A stretch of 64,000 bases of DNA. It comes from Conchiformibius sp. Lineage in GTDB: Bacteria > Pseudomonadota > Gammaproteobacteria > Burkholderiales > Neisseriaceae. Below, piece by piece: positions 17,507 through 25,897 of the stretch. Below the pieces are notes generated by a model. It was not told the DNA's origin and searched no databases. It was given only the letters and a program-made list of their open reading frames with translations. The DNA is taken from contig JASBYJ010000002.1 of assembly GCA_029984035.1 (NCBI GenBank), positions 225,599-289,598 on the forward strand, given 5' to 3'. Numbering within the stretch: position 1 is the stretch's first letter; every line of letters starts with the position of its first letter. Both the position numbers and the translations under genes were made by a program.

Positions 17507-17530
17507 AGGGCTTTTCTTTGGGAAAGCCCT
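17507..17530. terminator. Weak hairpin between creA-like gene and tex
   Basis: AGGGCTTT (17507-17514) pairs with AAAGCCCT (17523-17530) around an eight-base loop. No clear T-run follows on either strand, so termination is uncertain. Confidence 0.45.
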
Positions 17531-17594
17531 GTGTGTTGTCTGTAGATGTATTTTTCAGGCAGCCTGATTGTTCAAACCAAGATATAAACACATT

Positions 17595-19862
17595 ATGGAT
17601 ATTATTCGGATTATTGCGGATGAATTGAATGCAGCCGCCGTTCAGATTCAGGCGGCGGTTGATTTGTTGGATGACGGTGCGACCGTGCCGTTTGTGGCAC
17701 GTTACCGCAAAGAGGTAACAGGCGGATTGGATGATACGCAATTGCGTATTTTGGCCGAGCGTTTGCAGTATTTGCGTGAATTGCAGGAGCGTAAGGCGGT
17801 TATTCTGAAAAGTATCGGCGAGCAGGGAAAGATGACTGAAAAACTTCAGGCAGCCATTGAAGAGTGCGGCAATAAAACCCTGTTGGAGGATTTGTATCTG
17901 CCCTACAAACCGAAACGGCGCACTAAAGCGCAAATTGCCAGAGAAAACGGGTTGCAGCCTCTGGCGGAGCTGCTTTTGAGCGAACAGGACAGGCTGCCTG
18001 AAAACGAAGCTCAGGCTTATTTGAACGAGCAGGTGCCTGACGTGAAAGCCGCTTTGGAAGGAGCGAGAGCGATTTTATTGGAACAGTTTGCCGAAGATGC
18101 CCAATTGACGGGGATGTTGCGCGACAAACTGTGGCGTGAAGCCGAATTGCATGCGCAGGCAGTGGAAGGCAAGGAAACCGAGGGGGAAAAATTCAAAGAC
18201 TATTTTCATTATCAAGAAGCAGTATGCAAGATGCCCGGACACCGTGTTTTGGCCGTATTGCGCGGTAGAAACGAAGGGGTATTGCAATTGTCTTTGAAAT
18301 ACCGTCCTGATGATGTACCTGTTACCGAACCCAGCGAGTATGAACAACTCATTGCCAGACATTTCAAGATTGACGGTAATCATAAATGGTTGTCCGACAC
18401 CGTGCGTTTGGCGTGGCGTGCAAAAATTTTCCTATCGTTAGAATTGGAAGCGTTCAACCGTTTGAAAGAGAATGCCGATGCGGATGCCATTAATGTATTT
18501 GCACATAATTTGAAGGACTTGCTTTTGGCAGCACCCGCAGGACGTTTGCCGGTTTTGGGGCTCGACCCGGGCTACCGCACGGGCATTAAAACGGCTGTCG
18601 TGAGCGATACGGGGAAGCTTTTGGATACGGCAGTCGTTTATCTGCATCATGAAGCAGAAGCGTTGGAAAAACTGGCAGCTTTGGTCAAACGCCATCATGT
18701 CAAATTGATTGCCATCGGCAACGGTACCGCCAGCCGTGAAACCGACAAATTGGCGGCGCAGTTGCTCAAAAGGCTGCCTGAAGCGGGTTTGCATAAAATC
18801 GTGGTATCCGAAGCGGGAGCATCGGTATATTCCGCTTCGGAACAGGCGGCCAAAGAATTTCCCGATTTGGACGTTTCCTTGCGCGGCGCGGTGTCTATTG
18901 CACGCCGTCTGCAGGATCCGTTGGCGGAGCTGGTTAAAATCGACCCTAAATCCATCGGTGTGGGGCAATACCAGCATGATGTGAATCAAAGCCGTTTGGC
19001 TAAATCTTTGGATGCGGTGGTGGAAGACTGCGTGAATGCCGTGGGCGTGGATGTAAACACCGCTTCCGCTCCGCTTTTGGCACGTATTTCCGGTTTGAAT
19101 CAGACATTGGCGCATAATATTGTGGCGTATCGTGATGAAAACGGTGCATTTGATAACCGCCGTAAGTTGTTGAAAGTGCCGCGTTTGGGAGAGAAAGCCT
19201 TTGAGCAGGCGGCAGGTTTCCTGCGGATTAACGGCGGCAAAGAGCCTTTGGATGCATCGTCAGTTCATCCTGAAGCCTATTCCGTTGTGGCGAAAATGTT
19301 GGATGATTTGCAGATTAAAGCATCTGATTTAATTGGTAATACGTCAAAAATTTCTTTAATCAAACCGTCCGACTACATCACCGAGCAATTCGGTTTGCCG
19401 ACTATTTTGGACATTTTATCTGAATTGGAAAAACCCGGTCGAGACCCGCGCGGCGAGTTCCATACTGCTTCTTTTGCCGAAGGAGTTAATGAAATCAGTG
19501 ATTTGCAGGCGGGTATGATATTGGAAGGGGTGGTGTCCAATGTGGCGAATTTCGGTGCATTTGTCGATATCGGCGTGCATCAGGACGGGTTGGTACACAT
19601 CTCTGCTTTAAGTAACCGGTTTGTCCGCGATCCGCGCGAAGTGGTTAAAGCAGGTGATGTGGTGAAAGTGAAAGTGTTGGAAGTGGATTTGCCGCGTAAA
19701 CGGATTGCTTTGACGATGCGTTTAGATGATGATTCTGAAAAACAAACTTTCAGGCAACCTGAAAACAAATATCCGGCACGTGAAACAAAATCGCAGCCGG
19801 CTAGACAGAAAACGGTTAATTCAGCAATGGTGGATGCTTTTGCCAAATTAAAAACCAATTGA
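17595..19862 (+). CDS. tex: Tex-like RNA-binding transcription accessory protein (YhgF)
   Basis: A 755-residue cytoplasmic nucleic-acid-binding protein. The N-terminal Tex helix-turn-helix region begins MDIIRIIADELN, which sets the start at 17595 rather than the upstream ATG at 17568. A central YqgF/RuvC-like domain contains VLGLDPGYRTGIKTAVV. A helix-hairpin-helix region has VGVDVNTASAPLLARISG. A C-terminal S1 domain lies at about residues 640-715 (GMILEGVVSNVANFGAFVDI). Tex is linked to transcription fidelity and virulence-gene expression in several bacteria. Four or more DUS-like sites lie inside the gene. Confidence 0.94.
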   Translation: MDIIRIIADELNAAAVQIQAAVDLLDDGATVPFVARYRKEVTGGLDDTQLRILAERLQYLRELQERKAVILKSIGEQGKMTEKLQAAIEECGNKTLLEDLYLPYKPKRRTKAQIARENGLQPLAELLLSEQDRLPENEAQAYLNEQVPDVKAALEGARAILLEQFAEDAQLTGMLRDKLWREAELHAQAVEGKETEGEKFKDYFHYQEAVCKMPGHRVLAVLRGRNEGVLQLSLKYRPDDVPVTEPSEYEQLIARHFKIDGNHKWLSDTVRLAWRAKIFLSLELEAFNRLKENADADAINVFAHNLKDLLLAAPAGRLPVLGLDPGYRTGIKTAVVSDTGKLLDTAVVYLHHEAEALEKLAALVKRHHVKLIAIGNGTASRETDKLAAQLLKRLPEAGLHKIVVSEAGASVYSASEQAAKEFPDLDVSLRGAVSIARRLQDPLAELVKIDPKSIGVGQYQHDVNQSRLAKSLDAVVEDCVNAVGVDVNTASAPLLARISGLNQTLAHNIVAYRDENGAFDNRRKLLKVPRLGEKAFEQAAGFLRINGGKEPLDASSVHPEAYSVVAKMLDDLQIKASDLIGNTSKISLIKPSDYITEQFGLPTILDILSELEKPGRDPRGEFHTASFAEGVNEISDLQAGMILEGVVSNVANFGAFVDIGVHQDGLVHISALSNRFVRDPREVVKAGDVVKVKVLEVDLPRKRIALTMRLDDDSEKQTFRQPENKYPARETKSQPARQKTVNSAMVDAFAKLKTN

Positions 19863-19867
19863 AAATC

Positions 19868-19896
19868 AAAGCATGCAGGTGAGGCTTGCATGCTTT
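19868..19896 (+). terminator. Intrinsic terminator 3' of tex
   Basis: AAAGCATGCA (19868-19877) pairs with TGCATGCTTT (19887-19896) around a nine-base loop and is followed by a short T-run. It starts six bases after the tex stop. Confidence 0.85.
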
Positions 19897-20066
19897 TCTG
19901 GTATTCGGCCCGACAACTTTGAAAAGCTGAAATGATATATTTGCAAGATAGGAGTAGATTACTGTGTTTCGATAAGCCTGTTATTTTGCTTGATAAAATA
20001 AAGGTTTTAGGCAGCCTGAAAGATGAATTTGATAGACGGGTGTGGTTTTTATTTGTTTTTAGCTGT

Positions 20067-20206
20067 GTTGTAAGATTTGATTGATATTACTGATAAACAG
20101 ATTGTGTAAAAACATTTTCTTTTAATGAGAATTTACAATAAAACTTTGAAAAATATGTATTTTATTAAACTATGTTGCGGTGTCAATCTTTTTTGAAACC
20201 GGAGCC
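20067..20206. repeat. 140-bp AT-rich intergenic repeat, copy 2
   Basis: Gapless match to 5191-5330 with 18 hand-counted mismatches. It is in the same orientation as copy 1, 3' of tex. It has no coding pattern and no terminal inverted repeats. Confidence 0.85.
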
Positions 20207-20228
20207 TTATTTTTCGATTTGAGAAGGT

Positions 20229-20262
20229 AAAAATGCTTTCAGGATAATCTGAAAGCATTTTT
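20229..20262 (-). terminator. Bidirectional terminator 3' of the COG0523 GTPase gene
   Basis: AAAAATGCTTTCAG (20229-20242) pairs perfectly with CTGAAAGCATTTTT (20249-20262) around a six-base loop. A-tract and T-tract flank the stem, so it can work in both directions. Confidence 0.9.
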
Positions 20263-20293
20263 ACATAATGTGGTTCAGGTATTCAGAAATTAA

Positions 20294-21217
20294 CTATTCT
20301 ATTGCCTTGAGCAATTCCGATTCAATACGCTGCACATCAAAAGCTTCTGCAATTATCTCAAAGCGGCTGTCTCTGCGCCATGAAGTTTGGGTGGCTCCCC
20401 ATTGCCCGTCCGTCCAGTTTAACCATACCCATGAATCCATAACGCGAAAAATGCCTTTGGCTCTTACTAAACCTTGTGCCAGAGTAGGCAGGGCATTAAA
20501 AAAAGCCGTTAATTTTTCCGCATCGAAATTGTTTTCCACGGCAAAAGTAAAACCTTGGGATTGGTATTGACGTGTGTTTTCAGGCAGCACTTTTATTCTG
20601 TATCGTGCTTTTTCAGTGGTTGGCAAATCCAGCCAGGCAATATCGGCTCGGCCTTGCGAGATGCTGGCGATTAACGTTTTAGGAGGAAAGAGTTTTTCGG
20701 CTTCTTGCTGAAATAATGCCAAAGTATCAGGTGTGCATAAATCTGTTTTGCTCGCCAATAAAATATCACAAACTTGGATTTGGTCTCGATAGAGGGGATT
20801 GGTGAAAAAATCTGATGAGGTGAATTGCCGTGGGTCGACTACAGTAAATACGGTTGAGATGCTTAACAGACCTTGTTGCGCAAAATTTTCCAATTCATCA
20901 ATGATACCCGCAGCATGAGCTAACCCGCTGGCTTCGATTAATATTCTGTCGGCATGGTATTGAGACATCATTTTGGGGATGGTTTCACTCATTTGTCCGC
21001 CGGCAGTACAGCATAAACAGCCGCCGGAGATTTCGCTGACAGGAATACCGTTATCACTGAGTACTGCGCCATCAATACCGATTTCGCCGAATTCATTTAC
21101 TATCAACAGCCATTTTTCATGAACAGGTTTGTTGGCAATCAAGTGGCGGAGAAGAGTGGTTTTTCCGGTTCCTAAGAAACCTGAAAATAAGTGGACTTTG
21201 GTTGGGTTTGATGGCAT
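20294..21217 (-). CDS. COG0523 (CobW/P47K) GTPase, putative metallochaperone
   Basis: A 307-residue G3E-family GTPase. Walker A is GFLGTGKT at 13-20, the metal-binding CxCC motif is GGCLCC with Cys67, Cys69 and Cys70, and a CobW C-terminal domain follows. Family members deliver zinc, cobalt or other metals to client proteins. The start is the ATG at 21215-21217; an upstream TTG would add six residues. It lies downstream of the roadblock/GTPase operon on the same strand, but a possible attenuator hairpin (21251-21310) stands between, so linkage is uncertain. Strong terminators close it at 20229-20262. Confidence 0.85.
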   Translation of the reverse strand: MPSNPTKVHLFSGFLGTGKTTLLRHLIANKPVHEKWLLIVNEFGEIGIDGAVLSDNGIPVSEISGGCLCCTAGGQMSETIPKMMSQYHADRILIEASGLAHAAGIIDELENFAQQGLLSISTVFTVVDPRQFTSSDFFTNPLYRDQIQVCDILLASKTDLCTPDTLALFQQEAEKLFPPKTLIASISQGRADIAWLDLPTTEKARYRIKVLPENTRQYQSQGFTFAVENNFDAEKLTAFFNALPTLAQGLVRAKGIFRVMDSWVWLNWTDGQWGATQTSWRRDSRFEIIAEAFDVQRIESELLKAIE

Positions 21218-21250
21218 TTTTATCAAGAAAAACAAGGGAGATAAAAAATA

Positions 21251-21310
21251 CCGCTATGAATTCTAATTCTACCCTTGTGATAAATGTGGCGATTTAGTGC
21301 TTCATAGCGG
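21251..21310 (-). promoter_or_regulatory. Possible attenuator or terminator before the COG0523 gene
   Basis: CCGCTATGAA (21251-21260) and TTCATAGCGG (21301-21310) form a perfect 10-bp inverted repeat with a 40-base interior. Read on the minus strand the stem is followed directly by TATTTTTTAT, as in an intrinsic terminator. It lies between the roadblock gene stop and the COG0523 start. Confidence 0.45.
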
Positions 21311-21343
21311 GAATTGAAAAGTACGAAAAATTTTTCAGGCAGC

Positions 21344-21709
21344 TTATTTGGTAATATCCATAATGCTACGGGACGCACGGCGTGCATCGAGTAGAATAAG
21401 CCCCAATTTGGCACTTTCTTTTGCGGTGAGACATAACACATTATTGCCGCCTGCCTGAATCAACAGAGTATAACCAAATTTACCTTTTACAATCACTTGC
21501 TCAAGTTCGCCGCAAGCCAATTCGTTGGTGGTGCGGTTACCTAAAGCGAGCAATGCGGCAGACATGGCACCGACCCTGTCGGGGTCAACATTATCAGGCA
21601 GCAAATGTGCAATAGGCAGACCGTCCGTAGAAATAACAGCCGATGAGGTGATGTCTACGGAAGAGCTGTTTAAGTCGCTTAGCACGGAAGTCAAAAGTTG
21701 CTCATGCAT
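21344..21709 (-). CDS. Roadblock/LC7-domain protein (MglB-like)
   Basis: A 121-residue cytoplasmic protein made of a single roadblock/LC7 domain. The start SVDITSSAVISTDGLPIA matches the family's first strands, and AAALLALG-like helix residues and the glycine-rich VKGKFGYTLLI strand follow. Such proteins regulate small GTPases, as MglB does for MglA in Myxococcus polarity. The ATG at 21709 has AGGGGAT upstream. It is the last gene of a compact operon with a small GTPase two genes upstream. This is inference from fold and context; no target is known here. Confidence 0.85.
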   Translation of the reverse strand: MHEQLLTSVLSDLNSSSVDITSSAVISTDGLPIAHLLPDNVDPDRVGAMSAALLALGNRTTNELACGELEQVIVKGKFGYTLLIQAGGNNVLCLTAKESAKLGLILLDARRASRSIMDITK

Positions 21710-21728
21710 TTTCTATTATCCCCTTCAA

Positions 21729-22385
21729 TTAAAAACCATTAAAACCATTCACGGTATCGGCAGTTTGATATAGTGCGCGAACCAGAGAAACGAAATAATC
21801 TTTATGTAGCTGCGGCATACCGCCTGTTACCAAAATATATTTGAAATCATTGATATAAATTGGGAAGAATGTTAATTCGCTTTGTCCCGTAGGGTCGCAT
21901 AACCCCCAGGCATTTTGGTAAATATTCAAATTGTTTTTAATCAATAAGGCATGCCGTTCAGACAAGCGGATTGCTTCGCTTGCCAAGATGGCTACTTCTT
22001 CAGCGGCTTCGTGATTAAACCCCGAATTGGCAAAATAAAAACCGTCTTGGTCAATCAGCAGAGCTTTTTGGCTGTCGGACATATGGGGAAGCAGATTGGT
22101 TAAGGTATCACTGTTGATTTCAGGAACTTCAACCGGATTTTCTTCACCATATAAAAATTCCAGACGTTGCAGACGGTAGAGCAGATTGAGTGCGGAATCT
22201 AAATCATCGGTTTCGGCCCATCCCAAGAGCCTTTCGGGGGTGATGACATCGCTTTTTCCTGCTTTTAATACATTCGACAACAACGTGCGGCTGGCGCTGC
22301 CTGCTTTGTTGGCTACAGCATAGAATGCGCCCGCTGCCGTAATGTGCGGATAAAGGTTGGTTTGTAAAGACAGTGTAGTTTCCAT
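21729..22385 (-). CDS. Protein with roadblock-like C-terminal domain, unknown function
   Basis: A 218-residue protein with no named family that I recognise. Residues about 1-105 are helical and may hold a winged-helix-like segment (ITPERLLGWAETDDLDSAL). Residues about 110-215 resemble a roadblock fold: KALLIDQDGFYFANSGFN, then an AAEEVAILASEA helix, a FPIYINDFKYILVTGG strand pair and a final helix. This suggests a second, divergent roadblock partner for the GTPase. The start is the ATG at 22385, two bases after the GTPase stop, with AGAGGT upstream; a GTG two codons earlier is the alternative. The tight spacing implies translational coupling. Confidence 0.7.
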   Translation of the reverse strand: METTLSLQTNLYPHITAAGAFYAVANKAGSASRTLLSNVLKAGKSDVITPERLLGWAETDDLDSALNLLYRLQRLEFLYGEENPVEVPEINSDTLTNLLPHMSDSQKALLIDQDGFYFANSGFNHEAAEEVAILASEAIRLSERHALLIKNNLNIYQNAWGLCDPTGQSELTFFPIYINDFKYILVTGGMPQLHKDYFVSLVRALYQTADTVNGFNGF

Positions 22386-22387
22386 GT

Positions 22388-22927
22388 TCACACCTCTAGT
22401 CCGGGGTCTATTTGAAACAGCATGGCCGTAATCAACTGTTTGACGTCTTCTTCGTTACGTGCATCTACTTCAAATACGGGTACGTTTAAGCCATGTTGGG
22501 ATAAGTATTTTTGATATACGTCAATGCCGGGAATGGCTCTAATATCCATTTTGGTTACGCCGATTACCAATGGAGCTGTTTTGAGTAAGTCGGAAAAGGA
22601 ATCTAAAAAGAATTTCAAATCCTTCAATGGATTACCTCTGGTGTTATCCAAAAGCAAAATTAATCCCATGCTGCCTTGACTCAGGATTTCCCACATAAAG
22701 TCAAAGCGTTCCTGACCCGGTGTGCCGTATAGGTGGATTTTGGTATTTTCGTCTAACTGAATGACACCGTAATCCATTGCAACCGTTGTGTAGCCTTTGC
22801 GGACTGCTGTCATATCCGATGCACTGGCATCGGTTTGTACAGGAGGTTCGTCAGACAGTGCTGCAATGGCAGTTGTCTTGCCTACTCCCACGGGACCTGT
22901 AAAAATAATTTTATTTTCAACCAACAT
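22388..22927 (-). CDS. MglA/COG2229-like small GTPase
   Basis: A 179-residue Ras-like GTPase. P-loop GPVGVGKT is at residues 11-18, G3 is GTPGQ at 68-72 (Gly in place of the usual Asp) and G4 is TKMD at 125-128. GYTTVAMDYG before G3 supplies the switch I Thr. The DxxGQ to GTPGQ change is shared, as I recall, with the COG2229 family, whose members occur beside roadblock proteins in actinobacterial conservons. The ATG at 22927 has GAGGT upstream. It lies between the receiver-like gene (14-bp gap) and the roadblock-like gene (2-bp gap). No membrane anchor is visible. Confidence 0.88.
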   Translation of the reverse strand: MLVENKIIFTGPVGVGKTTAIAALSDEPPVQTDASASDMTAVRKGYTTVAMDYGVIQLDENTKIHLYGTPGQERFDFMWEILSQGSMGLILLLDNTRGNPLKDLKFFLDSFSDLLKTAPLVIGVTKMDIRAIPGIDVYQKYLSQHGLNVPVFEVDARNEEDVKQLITAMLFQIDPGLEV

Positions 22928-22941
22928 GGTAAATACCTCGC

Positions 22942-24081
22942 TTACTTATTCAATAATTTTTTCATCAATCGTCCAAGCAGACCACTCTGACCACTTTGTT
23001 TGTTGGCGGCTTGTTGAGATCCGGCTGCACGCATTTGTTCTTCATTGGGCGTTGCACTGGTATCAACTGTAGCTTGTGTAGAAGAGTATTGCGTTGTATG
23101 TATGCTGCTTGTGTTTTGTTGTGTTACTACTAGATAGTCAGTTAAATAAGTCGCTGCAATGTAATTTAGAATATCTGACATATCCAAAGGAAGCAGTTTA
23201 TACAACATATTCAGATTAACTGCTGTTTTTGTTAAAAACGCTGATAGGCGTAATGATTCAGGCAGCGGTGCAAGACGGGTCAGGTTCGGCCAGCCCCTTA
23301 AACGGAAAACCGACTGAGGTGTCAGAGGCTGTACAAGACGTCCGTTGGCTGTCCATAATGCCATTTGCCAAAGGGTTGAAATAATAGTGGCATTGGCGCG
23401 TTCCTGCATATTGTTATCTTCAGGTATGGACTTGGCTTCAACCGTAATGTGATTTTGCCTGCACAGAGTTTTTAGCTGTTCTGAATTTATGGCCACCCAT
23501 ACTCTTGAAATAGATGGGAAAACAGCAAGAGCAGGTTTGCCGTCTACAAGCAGTACGGTATTTTTTTGTTGGTATATGGCTTTTCGGAAAGCTCCCAGCA
23601 AACCTGCATCAGGATCAAATCGGGGAATAATTAATTCCGTTGCACGATGTGTAGCATTCTGCGGAGATGAGGGGGCTTGTTCGCTTTTGGTTTTGGCCGG
23701 TGCAGGTTGAATATTATTTCCCCCACGCACAACCCATACTCCGTTGCCTTTAAGTAAATTTCGGAGGCTGAGAAATAGAGTGTCGAATTTGATTGGTTTG
23801 GCCAAATAGGGTGCAGTTACAGAAGGGGGAGATTCTGAAAAGAATACTACCGTACTGTTTCGGTAATCTGCTTTTGCTTTTTGCCAAGTGGCAACACCTC
23901 CAGAACTGTCGCCATCTACAATAACCAATTCGGGTTTATCGCCTGATGTGGGGCTGATGACCTCATAGTTGGTTGTATTATGCATTTTAAAGGCCATTTT
24001 AAACATGGCTTGTTGTTGCTCATCCATGGCAATAAACAACAACTTTACTGTTTTTACTTGGGGCAGGTCATTACTGATCAT
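22942..24081 (-). CDS. Degenerate receiver-domain protein of the GTPase operon
   Basis: A 379-residue protein. The first 115 residues read like a CheY-type receiver: VKLLFIAMDEQQ, a candidate phospho-acceptor region LVIVDGDS (Asp56/Asp58) and the Lys-Pro pair in YLAKPIKF (Lys95). The acidic pair near the N-terminus is not obvious, so phosphorylation is doubtful. A Pro/Ser-rich linker follows, then a second domain (about 150-320) with TPQSVFRLRGWPNLTRL, a final Gln/Ser/Thr-rich tail and a basic end (LLGRLMKKLLNK). The start is taken at the ATG at 24081, four bases after the upstream stop; an earlier ATG at 24105 overlaps the TPR gene and lacks a ribosome-binding site. Confidence 0.65.
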   Translation of the reverse strand: MISNDLPQVKTVKLLFIAMDEQQQAMFKMAFKMHNTTNYEVISPTSGDKPELVIVDGDSSGGVATWQKAKADYRNSTVVFFSESPPSVTAPYLAKPIKFDTLFLSLRNLLKGNGVWVVRGGNNIQPAPAKTKSEQAPSSPQNATHRATELIIPRFDPDAGLLGAFRKAIYQQKNTVLLVDGKPALAVFPSISRVWVAINSEQLKTLCRQNHITVEAKSIPEDNNMQERANATIISTLWQMALWTANGRLVQPLTPQSVFRLRGWPNLTRLAPLPESLRLSAFLTKTAVNLNMLYKLLPLDMSDILNYIAATYLTDYLVVTQQNTSSIHTTQYSSTQATVDTSATPNEEQMRAAGSQQAANKQSGQSGLLGRLMKKLLNK

Positions 24082-24085
24082 AATT

Positions 24086-25543
24086 TTAGTGTCCGAATGA
24101 ACCATTATTGAATCTTTGCAGTAATTGGCTCATTGCCAATACCACTTCTTCAGGCAGGCTTTTGACTTGGCTGCGCAGTCGTTGTAACAGCCCTTCCAAT
24201 CGTTCCCACTCTTCCGCGCGTTCATATAAATCAAACAGCGTAATATAGAGTTGCGATTCTTGAGGATATTCAACAATAGCATGCTCGAGCAAGTCCATTG
24301 AGTTTTCCAGTTGTCCGTACATAAGCAAAGAGTCTGCTTCTTTTAAGATGCGTTCAACAGGTGTACGCGGTTCGGCATCAACTCCGGAAATTTCAGACAC
24401 CAAAGCCTGATAGCGTGCTTTTTTGAGCGTGCCTCCATCAATCCAGCCTTGCTGCATACCTAGTTCGCGCAGCGCACTTTCTGAGGGATTGGCTTCGAGT
24501 TGGTCAAATACGGGGTGATGACCCAAACTGTAACCCCAGCCTAACATCCGCTCTTTCACTTGGCGTCCATATTGTCCAAGGCTGTAATACAGTTTCCATA
24601 AATGACCTGCAAATCCGTTGATATTGTTTGCTTTATAGTCTAACGTTAATGCATCGATTAATAATGAGGCAGGTTTTTCGGAATTCTGAATAGCTTTATT
24701 TAAATATTTGGTTGCCGCGTCATAAGTGAGAGAGTTTTTCAGCAGTTTAACGCTTTGTTCCGGTTTCATGAACGCTAAAACGGCTCCTTTTTCATCATTG
24801 CTGATGGCTTTGACCGTTCCTTGTCCTGAAACAAGGGTTTTACGTGCCAATGCTTTTCTGACGGCCGCTTCATCTTGTTGTTGCTGTCTGCTGCGCGGTT
24901 TGGGCATACCTTGTTTTTTCGACATGGCAGGAGCATCGGCAATATTCTTTTCTCCGATTTCTTCTGCTGTTTTTTTGACGCTCCAACCTAAAATGCTTTC
25001 AGCCAAAACGCGCAAAGGCAGGTGGTTTTCATCAAAGCCTAAAGCGCTTTTAATAAAAGTTTCCGCCTGCTGCTTGGTCAAGAATTGTTGATATTTGGCC
25101 AGAGTTTCAGCTACCGCATCAGGGTTTTTGGCTTCAATCCACAGTCCGAGCAGTTCATTTACCAGAGTGCCGTCTGCTTTTTGTGTTTTATCCAAATAGC
25201 TTGCCAAGGATTCTGCTGCTTTTTCGTGATAGCCGAATTGTTTGTAAACATTAAATTCCGTTAGGGTGTCAACATCTTGAACCGATACTTTCGTGCCATC
25301 AACCATATTGCTGGCGGCATTCCAGTCCCAGTTTTCATTGCCGCTCTGTTGTTTGGAAGACGACGGTTCCGATTTGCCCGAACTTTCTTTTCCGGAAGAG
25401 TGGCTTTTTGTTGTTTTTTTTGATTTTGACGCGGAGGTTTTTTTATTTGATGAGGGTTGCTGTTGTTTCTTTTTTACCAACACCAGCCCGACCAATGCTA
25501 CAACCAGTGCCGCGAGCAAAACAAGCATCATCGGATCATCCAT
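24086..25543 (-). CDS. Membrane-anchored TPR protein, FimV-like cytoplasmic domain
   Basis: A 485-residue protein. One N-terminal transmembrane helix (about residues 6-24) is followed by a low-complexity Lys/Ser/Gln linker (about 25-85), then a helical repeat region. The segment FNVYKQFGYHEKAAESL and the late LMYGQLENSMDLLEHAIVE and LFDLYERAEEWERLEGLL are TPR-like and recall the cytoplasmic part of FimV/HubP polar hub proteins. The periplasmic LysM domain of FimV is absent. The start is the ATG at 25541-25543 with AGAGGT upstream. It is first in the operon, and a likely promoter lies at 25616-25645. Confidence 0.7.
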   Translation of the reverse strand: MDDPMMLVLLAALVVALVGLVLVKKKQQQPSSNKKTSASKSKKTTKSHSSGKESSGKSEPSSSKQQSGNENWDWNAASNMVDGTKVSVQDVDTLTEFNVYKQFGYHEKAAESLASYLDKTQKADGTLVNELLGLWIEAKNPDAVAETLAKYQQFLTKQQAETFIKSALGFDENHLPLRVLAESILGWSVKKTAEEIGEKNIADAPAMSKKQGMPKPRSRQQQQDEAAVRKALARKTLVSGQGTVKAISNDEKGAVLAFMKPEQSVKLLKNSLTYDAATKYLNKAIQNSEKPASLLIDALTLDYKANNINGFAGHLWKLYYSLGQYGRQVKERMLGWGYSLGHHPVFDQLEANPSESALRELGMQQGWIDGGTLKKARYQALVSEISGVDAEPRTPVERILKEADSLLMYGQLENSMDLLEHAIVEYPQESQLYITLFDLYERAEEWERLEGLLQRLRSQVKSLPEEVVLAMSQLLQRFNNGSFGH

Positions 25544-25897
25544 AGACACCTCTTGAATTAAAGGGAAAATCTGTTTTATCGCCGAGCGATTTAACTTAAA
25601 AAATCTATCGCGCGAATTCTAACATTGTTTGTATTGGCTTAACAAATTGAAAAACGTATAGGGGCGGTTAATAGCTCGGATGATGTGCTGAAGTGGCGGA
25701 AAAACCGAGCTGCCTGAAAGATGTCGATGTTAATGGGATGTCGGAGCATATCTGGATTTTTATTGATGTACGGCGAATGCGGGTTTGTAGTTAAATTTCA
25801 GAATTTCGGTAATGATTGGTGGGATTAGCAAATGTTTACGTCTGTAGCGAGTATAATATATCGGTTTGTTGTATCTTAAATTTTTATGGAGAGCGCC
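25544..25897. other. Divergent intergenic region between the TPR operon and pyk
   Basis: This 354-bp region holds the candidate minus-strand promoter, one DUS-like GCTGCCTGAA near 25710-25720 and a TATAAT at 25852-25857 that may be the pyk -10. I found no convincing -35 for pyk. No gene is supported. Confidence 0.5.
25616..25645 (-). promoter_or_regulatory. Candidate promoter of the TPR-GTPase-roadblock operon
   Basis: On the minus strand TTGTTA (25645-25640) and TAGAAT (25621-25616) resemble -35 and -10 boxes with 18-base spacing. They lie about 73 bases upstream of the first start codon. Only four and five of six consensus bases match. Confidence 0.4.

Larger units (their letters stand above)
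19863..20293. other. 431-bp gap with two terminators, one DUS and repeat copy 2
   Basis: The convergent gap between tex and the COG0523 gene holds the tex terminator (19868-19896), a DUS-like GGCAGCCTGAA near 20011-20021, the 140-bp repeat copy 2 (20067-20206) and a second terminator (20229-20262). No gene is supported. Confidence 0.75.
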
